This document shows, piece by piece, positions 24,667-29,615 of a stretch of DNA of 29,615 bases (position 1 is its first letter; each line of letters begins with the position of its first letter). The translations under genes were made by a program, and so were the position numbers. A model generated the notes under the pieces. The model saw only the letters and a list, made by a program, of their open reading frames with translations, searched no databases and had not been told where the DNA came from. This stretch comes from DASVAL01 sp035649575 (lineage in GTDB: Bacteria > Planctomycetota > UBA1135 > UBA2386). The stretch spans positions 1 through 29,615 of the forward strand of contig DASRJH010000311.1 of the NCBI GenBank assembly GCA_035649575.1, written 5' to 3'.

Positions 24667-26136
24667 ATGTCCATCGGCTCGCTCGACCTCGCCGTCCTGA
24701 TCGCGTATGTCGCTTGCGTGCTCGGCGTCGGCTTCGCGACCCGCCGGAGAACAGGGGGAGCCAGTGACTACCTGCTCGGCGCGCGCGACTTGCCGTGGTG
24801 GGCGCTCTTGCTGTCGATCGTCGCGACCGAGACCAGCGCGGTGACCGTTCTGTCGACGCCCGGGCTCGCGTTCGGCGGCGGCCTGAAGGGCTCGACCGGC
24901 GACCTGCGCTTCCTGCAGGTGCCGCTCGGCTACGTCGTCGGGCGCCTCGTCGTCGTCGCGTGGCTGCTGCCGCTCTACTGCCGCGGCCAGGTGATGACCG
25001 CGTACGAGGTGCTCGCGCACCGCTTCGGTGGCGGCGTGCGCAAGCTCGCGAGCGTGATCTTCCTCGTCACGCGCACGCTAGGCGACGGCTTGCGGCTGTA
25101 CCTGACCGCGCTCGTGCTGAAGCTGCTGCTGCCGATCGACCTGACGACCGCCGTGGCCATCATGGGAACGGTCGCACTCGTCTACACGTGGGCCGGCGGC
25201 ATGCGCGCCGTCGTGTGGACCGATGTGCTGCAGTTCGGTGTGTACATGGCCGGCGCGTTCGCCGCGTTCGCCGTGCTGCTCGCGGCGCTGCCCGGCGGCA
25301 CGGGCGACGTGATCGCAGCGCTCGGCGAGCGGGGGCGCGTCTTCGATTTCTCGTTCGACCTGACGTCGAAGTACACGTTCTGGACCGGCTTGATCGGCGG
25401 CGCGGTGCTGTCGCTCGGCAGCCACGGCGTCGACCAGATGATCGTGCAGCGCTACCTCGCCGCACGTTCGCAGCAGCAGGCGGCGCTCGCGCTCTTGCTG
25501 TCGGGCGTCGTCGTGCTGCTGCAGTTCGCGTTCTTCCTCGTGCTCGGCGTCGGCCTCGCGGTCTTCTACGCAGCGTCGCCGCCGGCAACGCCGTTCGCGA
25601 CCGGGGACGACGTGTTCGTCGACTTCATCGTGCACCACACGCCGGACGGCGTACGCGGCCTCGTGGTCGGCGCCGTGTTCGCGGCGGCGCTCAGCGGCTC
25701 CTTGAATTCGTGCGCGTCGTCGCTCGTCAACGACGTCGTGCTGCCGTTGCGCGGCCTGCCGCCCGACCACCCGAGCGCGCTGCGCCTCGCGAAGGGCGCG
25801 ACGCTGCTGTTCGGCGGGCTGCAAATCGCCGTCGGCGCGAGCGGCCTCGGCCTGCACGGCAGGACCGTCATCGAGCAAGTGCTCGGCATCGCCGCGCTGA
25901 CGCTGGGCCTGCTGCTCGGGTTGTTCGCGCTCGGCACGCTGACCTCGCGCGTGCGCGAGGGTCATGCGCTGATCGGCCTCGTCGCCGGCGTCGCGGTCGA
26001 CCTTGCGCTGAAGTTCGGCGTGCCGGGCCTGCTGGCTCCCTCGCCGCTCGACGGCCTGTGGTATGGCGCCGTCGGCGCCGGCACGGTGTTCGTCGCCGGG
26101 GTCGCGGCCAGCGTGTTGTCTTCGCCGCGGCGATGA
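24667..26136 (+). CDS. Sodium:solute symporter (SSS/SLC5 family)
   Basis: This 489-residue protein has about 13 hydrophobic helices, the usual number for the family. The SSS signature GGMRAVVWTDVLQF lies at 177-190. The N-terminus includes the GASDYLLGARDLPWW loop (31-45) and the helix-1 region AYVACVLGVGF. TETSAVTVLSTPGLAFGGG (54-72) and GDGLRLYLTALVLK (139-152) fit sugar-type SSS members. It would use the sodium gradient for solute uptake across the cytoplasmic membrane. The start at 24667 lies 43 bases from the divergent murQ start, so joint regulation is likely. MurNAc, GlcNAc or an anhydro-sugar are candidate substrates by context. The gene converges with hutH, leaving only five bases between stops. 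Confidence 0.92.
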   Translation: MSIGSLDLAVLIAYVACVLGVGFATRRRTGGASDYLLGARDLPWWALLLSIVATETSAVTVLSTPGLAFGGGLKGSTGDLRFLQVPLGYVVGRLVVVAWLLPLYCRGQVMTAYEVLAHRFGGGVRKLASVIFLVTRTLGDGLRLYLTALVLKLLLPIDLTTAVAIMGTVALVYTWAGGMRAVVWTDVLQFGVYMAGAFAAFAVLLAALPGGTGDVIAALGERGRVFDFSFDLTSKYTFWTGLIGGAVLSLGSHGVDQMIVQRYLAARSQQQAALALLLSGVVVLLQFAFFLVLGVGLAVFYAASPPATPFATGDDVFVDFIVHHTPDGVRGLVVGAVFAAALSGSLNSCASSLVNDVVLPLRGLPPDHPSALRLAKGATLLFGGLQIAVGASGLGLHGRTVIEQVLGIAALTLGLLLGLFALGTLTSRVREGHALIGLVAGVAVDLALKFGVPGLLAPSPLDGLWYGAVGAGTVFVAGVAASVLSSPRR

Positions 26137-26141
26137 CCCGC

Positions 26142-27671
26142 TCACACCGCGAGCACGCCCACCTTCTGTTCGACCGCCTCGACCAGCGAGCCGTCGAGCA
26201 CCAGTCGCTCGGCCTCAGCCAGATCGGGGGCCAGCTGGCGATCGCCGTCGAGCCCTGCGATGCGCTTGCGAAGGGCCGCGACGGCGGCCGCGACGCCGAC
26301 GCCGGGCCGCAGCGGTTCGCCGAGGTCCAGCGCCTGCGCCGCGCAGAGCACCTCGATGCCGAGCACCTTCGCCGTGTTCGCGACCACGAGCCCCGCGTGA
26401 CGCGCGGCCGTGACCCCCATCGACACGTGGTCCTCGCGGTTGGCCGACGTCGGCACGGTGTCGACGCTGGCCGGGTGCGCGAGCGTCTTGTTCTCGCTGG
26501 CCAGCGACGCGGCGACCACCTGCGCGATCATGAACCCACTCTCGAGACCCGGATTGCGCGCGAGGAACGGCGGCAGCCCCGAGATGTCGGGATTGACCAT
26601 CTGTTCGATGCGGCGTTCGCTGATGTTGGCCAGCGTGCTGACCGCGATCTTCAGGAAGTCCATCGCCTGGCTCACGGGCTGCCCGTGGAAGTTGCCGCCG
26701 CTCACGACATCCCCACCAGGGAACACGAGCGGGTTGTCGGTGACCGAGTTCGCTTCGGTGACGAGCACGTCGAGCGCGTAGCGGATGCCGTCCTTGCTGG
26801 CCCCGTGCACCTGCGGCGCGCAGCGCATCGAGTAGGCGTCCTGCACCTTGGTGCAGTTCGCGTGGCTCGGCATGATCTTGCTGTTCGCGAGCAGCGCACA
26901 GAGGTTCGCGGCCGTCGCCTGCTGGCCCGGATGCGGCCGCAGCTCGTGCAGGCGCGCCTGGAACGGCTTCTCGCTGCCGCGCAGTGCTTCGACGGTCATC
27001 GCACACGCGATGTCGGCCACCTTCGCGAGCAGGATCGCGCGATGCAGGGCCAGGCATCCGATCGCCGTCATGACCTGCGTACCGTTCACGAGCGCGAGGC
27101 CCTCCTTGCACGCGAGCTCGAGCGGCTCGCGGCCGAGCCGCCGCAGCGCCTCTGCGCCCGAGATCACTTCGTCACCCGCGTGCACCTCGCCGCAGCCGAT
27201 CAGCGGCAGCGCCATGTGGCTCAACGGCGCGAGATCGCCCGACGCGCCGACCGAGCCCTGCGCCGGGATCACGGGCAGGAAGCCGCCGTTCCACAACGCC
27301 ATCGCCTGCTCGAGCGTCTCGATGCGCACGCCCGAGAAGCCGAGTGCCAGGTTGTGGATGCGCAGCGCGAACGCGAGCCGGCTCTGCTCCTGCGGCAGCG
27401 GATCGCCGACGCCGGTCGCATGGCTCAGCAGCAGGTTGCGCTGCAACTGACCGAGCTGTTCGTCGGGGATGCGCACGCCGGCGAGCTTGCCGAAGCCCGT
27501 GTTGATCCCGTACAGCGCGGCCCCCTTCGCGACACCCTTCGTGACGACCGCGCGGCTCTTCGCGATCTTCGCGCGGACCTTCTGCGACAGGCCGATGCGT
27601 GCGCCGGGGCGACTCAGCGTGATCAGGGTCACGAGCGGGAGCGGCCGTTCGCCGAGCAGGATCGTGGGCAC
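26142..27671 (-). CDS. hutH: Histidine ammonia-lyase (aromatic amino acid lyase family)
   Basis: This 509-residue protein is full length for HutH, which deaminates histidine to urocanate in the cytoplasm. The MIO cofactor triad A143-S144-G145 sits in GSVGASGDLAPLSH (139-152). YGINTGFG (54-61) carries the catalytic tyrosine, and further blocks include YSMRCAPQVHG and NGTQVMTAIG. The DNPLVFPGG and SGGNFHGQP segments are those of HutH rather than plant PAL. The start is a GTG at 27671 with TAGG eight bases upstream. No hutU, hutI or other histidine-degradation gene is in the window, so it is an orphan here. It lies 40 bases downstream of the FecR-like gene and may be read through from it. Confidence 0.93.
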   Translation of the reverse strand: MPTILLGERPLPLVTLITLSRPGARIGLSQKVRAKIAKSRAVVTKGVAKGAALYGINTGFGKLAGVRIPDEQLGQLQRNLLLSHATGVGDPLPQEQSRLAFALRIHNLALGFSGVRIETLEQAMALWNGGFLPVIPAQGSVGASGDLAPLSHMALPLIGCGEVHAGDEVISGAEALRRLGREPLELACKEGLALVNGTQVMTAIGCLALHRAILLAKVADIACAMTVEALRGSEKPFQARLHELRPHPGQQATAANLCALLANSKIMPSHANCTKVQDAYSMRCAPQVHGASKDGIRYALDVLVTEANSVTDNPLVFPGGDVVSGGNFHGQPVSQAMDFLKIAVSTLANISERRIEQMVNPDISGLPPFLARNPGLESGFMIAQVVAASLASENKTLAHPASVDTVPTSANREDHVSMGVTAARHAGLVVANTAKVLGIEVLCAAQALDLGEPLRPGVGVAAAVAALRKRIAGLDGDRQLAPDLAEAERLVLDGSLVEAVEQKVGVLAV

Positions 27672-27711
27672 ACGACGAACCTATCGAGGCCGCACCACAG
27701 CGGCAAGCGCG

Positions 27712-28638
27712 TCATTGTTGCCACGCCGAGAGGCGCAGATACGGCAGCCACTCCGCGGGGTCGAATGTCTGGCCTTTGCTCTTGCCGCCGTCGGGCGACC
27801 CGACGAGCTGGAGCAGGTGGGCTTCGACTTGCTCGCAGAAGGCGGGCTCGGGGTCGCTCAACATGTGCCACAGCGCCAGCGAGTCGCGCGGCGATTGCGC
27901 CGCGGCGAGCACCAGCTTGACCGACATCCCTCGCATGTCGAACGTCGACTTGGGGGTCAGCGCGGCTTCGTACTCGCGCACTGCTTTCATGAGCTCGGGC
28001 TGCACGTCCTTGAACAGCGGGATCTGCGGGCCGGCTGCGGTGACGTCGACTTCGGCGCCGGCCGGCACGAAAGCCGTGCGCGCGGCTGCCGCGAACGTGA
28101 CTGCACCCTCGATCACGCGCACGTGCACCTGGCCGTCGTCGCGCAGCTCGAGCTCGTAGCGGCAACCCTGGTCGATGACACGCCCGCGCGGTGTGTCGAC
28201 GCAGAAGAAGCCGACTGGCACCACGGGCGGCGCCACGACCTTCGCTTCGAGGCTGCCACGCGTGAGCGCGAACAACGCCTCCTTCTTCTCGCGCCAGTGT
28301 ACGAACTGCAGCTCGCTGCCCGGGCGCAGCGTGATCTCGGCCAGCTCGCCGAGCGGGATGCGCAGTTCGCTGGCCTTGGCCACGAACGAACGCGCCGCCG
28401 CGTCCGGATGCAGACCGCGATCCCCCCACGTCGCGACGAGGGACACCGTGACGGCGAGCAGCGCGGCCGCGAGCAGCCACGGCCACAGCCGCCTCGGTTT
28501 CTTCATCGGCCGCAGAGGCTCCGCTTCACGCAACGGCACCTCGCGCCAGCGCAGCGGCGCGAGCGCGCGCTCGAGCGCCTGCACTTCCGGATCCGGCGTG
28601 GCCCGGGGGTCGAGCAGGTAGTCGTCGTGTGTGCTCAT
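27712..28638 (-). CDS. FecR-like single-pass membrane protein (probable sigma-factor partner)
   Basis: This 308-residue protein has a short cytoplasmic N-terminus (1-50), one transmembrane helix (51-70, LWPWLLAAALLAVTVSLVAT) and an extracytoplasmic FecR-like domain at about 80-200. FecR features are FFCVDTPRGRVIDQGCRYELEL, then a strand pair with GQVHVRVIEGAV and VPAGAEVDV. A helical C-terminal region follows (about residues 215-308), with ALTPKSTFDMRGMSVKLV. The N-terminus lacks Cys/His zinc-binding motifs of classic anti-sigma domains. Its ATG overlaps the stop of the ECF sigma gene (ATGA), so the two are translationally coupled. An anti-sigma or sensor role is inferred from this coupling. 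Confidence 0.85.
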   Translation of the reverse strand: MSTHDDYLLDPRATPDPEVQALERALAPLRWREVPLREAEPLRPMKKPRRLWPWLLAAALLAVTVSLVATWGDRGLHPDAAARSFVAKASELRIPLGELAEITLRPGSELQFVHWREKKEALFALTRGSLEAKVVAPPVVPVGFFCVDTPRGRVIDQGCRYELELRDDGQVHVRVIEGAVTFAAAARTAFVPAGAEVDVTAAGPQIPLFKDVQPELMKAVREYEAALTPKSTFDMRGMSVKLVLAAAQSPRDSLALWHMLSDPEPAFCEQVEAHLLQLVGSPDGGKSKGQTFDPAEWLPYLRLSAWQQ

Positions 28639-29189
28639 GGCAGACCCGCCTCCTGCAACAACGGCCGCAACAGCGCCATGCCGCGCGTGAGGTTCACGCG
28701 AACCGAGCCGTGCGTGAGCCCGGTGCGCTCGGCGATCTCCTGCCCCGACAAGCCCGCGACGAGGCGCAGCGCGAGCGTCTCGCGATAGGCCTCGGGCAAC
28801 GCCTGCATGCACGCGAGCACGCGCTGGGCCTGTTCCTTCTGCTCGGCCAGCGCAGCCGGGGAAGGTCCCGTCGCGGTCAGTTCGTCGGCAGCCACGCGCG
28901 GCGGCGTGCGGCGATGGCGACGCAGCAGGTCGCGCGCGGCGTTGCGCGCGCTCGTGCACACGAATCCCGGCAACGCAGCCGGATCACGCAGGGTCGCCAG
29001 CGAAGCAAACACCGAGCAGAACACCTCCTGGGTCACGTCGTCCGCATGTTGCGCGCCGACGTGCGCGAGCGCGATCGCGTGCACGGTGCGCGCGAACGCT
29101 GTGTACAGGGCTGCGCGCGCCTCGCGGTCGCCGCGCTGCGCCTGTGGCACCAGGTCTGCCCACGGACTCAGACTGTCGGGCCTGACCAT
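28635..29189 (-). CDS. ECF-type RNA polymerase sigma factor
   Basis: This is a 184-residue extracytoplasmic-function sigma-70. Region 2 (about 15-85) includes ARAALYTAFARTVHAIAL and the core-binding DVTQEVFCSVFASLATL. Region 4 (about 125-180) includes CMQALPEAYRETLALRLVAGLSGQEIA and the helix-turn-helix ERTGLTHGSVRVNLTRGMALL. Regions 1.1 and 3 are absent, as expected for ECF factors. The ATG at 29189 has only a weak ribosome-binding site (GGCGG far upstream). The gene is followed, with a four-base overlap, by the FecR-like gene. Its target promoters are not visible; self-regulation is common for such pairs but no ECF-type promoter stands out in the 239 bases upstream. Confidence 0.92.
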   Translation of the reverse strand: MVRPDSLSPWADLVPQAQRGDREARAALYTAFARTVHAIALAHVGAQHADDVTQEVFCSVFASLATLRDPAALPGFVCTSARNAARDLLRRHRRTPPRVAADELTATGPSPAALAEQKEQAQRVLACMQALPEAYRETLALRLVAGLSGQEIAERTGLTHGSVRVNLTRGMALLRPLLQEAGLP

Positions 29190-29397
29190 GCGTTCGTGTC
29201 ACCGCCATGTCGGTTGGTCGACCACGGCGACGGGACAAGAGACGTAGGGACAGCCGCTCGTGTTAGCAAGCGCTCGGCACAGTCACCGTGGCGCGCTTCA
29301 CGCGTCGCCTCTTCTCGAGCCGGCCCCCGACGCCGCAGCGGGCTGGCTGCGTGTTTCGCCGTTGTTGCATCCCCGCGTCGAGGCGTCGCAAAGATCA

Positions 29398-29438
29398 GCA
29401 GCGTTGCGCGAGTCGCCTCTCAGGCGACTCAACGCTGC
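29398..29438 (-). terminator. Strong bulged hairpin over the apaG stop codon, probable terminator
   Basis: GAGTCGCCT (29410-29418) and AGGCGACTC (29422-29430) form a perfect 9-bp stem with a three-base loop. Outside it GCAGCGTT (29398-29405) pairs with AACGCTGC (29431-29438), adding 8 bp, with a four-base GCGC bulge on one side. On the minus strand the stem is followed by TGATCTTT, a modest U-rich tail. Position at the end of apaG and orientation of the tail support intrinsic termination. Confidence 0.62.
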
Positions 29439-29615
29439 GGCGTCTCGAGCGTCAGCGGCGGCGCGGAGGGCACGAGGAAGAACCTGCCGATGCGCACCTG
29501 GAAGCGGCTGCCGTCGTCGCGTTCGAACGTGTAGGTGCCTTCCATCGTGCCCCACGGCGTCGCGATCGGGCAGTAGCTGACGTAGCTGTAGCTCTCGCCG
29601 ACCCCGAGCCTCGGA
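29429..29615 (-). CDS. apaG: ApaG (DUF525) protein, C-terminal 61 residues
   Basis: The gene enters from the right edge and ends at the TGA at 29429. The visible 61 residues carry the ApaG C-terminal pattern: LGVGESYSYVSYCPIATPWG followed by TMEGTYTFERDDGSRFQV and RIGRFFL. ApaG is a small fibronectin-III-like beta-sandwich protein, about 125 residues in full, originally linked to cobalt/magnesium efflux and otherwise of unclear function. Only the last half is present, so the start and upstream neighbours cannot be judged. The stop codon lies inside a strong hairpin. Confidence 0.88.
   Translation of the reverse strand, partial: PRLGVGESYSYVSYCPIATPWGTMEGTYTFERDDGSRFQVRIGRFFLVPSAPPLTLETPQR

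Noticed and set aside
24795..27920. A 1041-codon plus-strand frame crossing the symporter and hutH
   Set aside because: It spans two real genes in different frames and strands, and its sequence is Arg/Ala-rich without domains.
29215..29224. Ten-base palindrome TGGTCGACCA upstream of the sigma gene
   Set aside because: Too short to be distinctive and no second copy noticed nearby.

Overview
This is a very GC-rich bacterial window (roughly two thirds G+C by eye) that is almost fully coding. It carries 21 complete protein genes plus a gene cut at each edge. Several features point to Planctomycetota, probably one of its deep-branching, high-GC lineages. These are the ECF sigma factor and FecR-like pair, the secreted RCC1-repeat protein with a C-terminal module starting GCPGSAG, the many secreted hydrolases, and the frequent GTG/TTG starts. 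The assignment is inference. No tRNA, rRNA, CRISPR array, insertion sequence or phage gene was seen.

Left part (1-4413). The 3'-truncated prkA serine protein kinase gene points left. Divergent from it is a tight three-gene operon: two tandem paralogous lipoproteins of the zinc-dependent (mammalian-type) glutaminyl cyclase/M28 family, then an alpha/beta hydrolase.

Middle left (4649-12598). All genes are on the minus strand. They are a secreted protein with twelve about 40-residue RCC1-like repeats, a secreted transglutaminase-esterase fusion, a SnoaL-like protein, a DUF2199 zinc-ribbon protein, a 57-residue two-helix membrane protein, a membrane-anchored HEAT-repeat protein and a four-helix membrane protein.

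Centre (12712-16780, plus strand). This is a housekeeping run: ribH, nusB, ftsY, then an O-antigen-ligase/polymerase-like membrane protein with a TPR tail whose ATG overlaps the ftsY stop.

Most interesting region (16849-26136). A six-gene minus-strand operon runs murQ, an HGSNAT/NagX-like transmembrane acyltransferase, an MFS carrier, nagB, a secreted NagZ-type GH3 enzyme fused to a serine beta-lactamase-fold domain, and a secreted SGNH hydrolase. A sodium:solute symporter is divergent from murQ across only 43 bases. Together they read as a peptidoglycan (MurNAc/GlcNAc) salvage system. The fused enzyme looks like a single-chain version of the separate NagZ and AmiE enzymes of Bacillus. A sugar kinase and the NagA deacetylase needed to complete the pathway are not in the window.

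Right part (26142-29615, minus strand). An orphan histidine ammonia-lyase gene lies downstream of a translationally coupled ECF sigma factor and FecR-like membrane protein. The 3' end of apaG follows, with a strong bulged hairpin over its stop codon.
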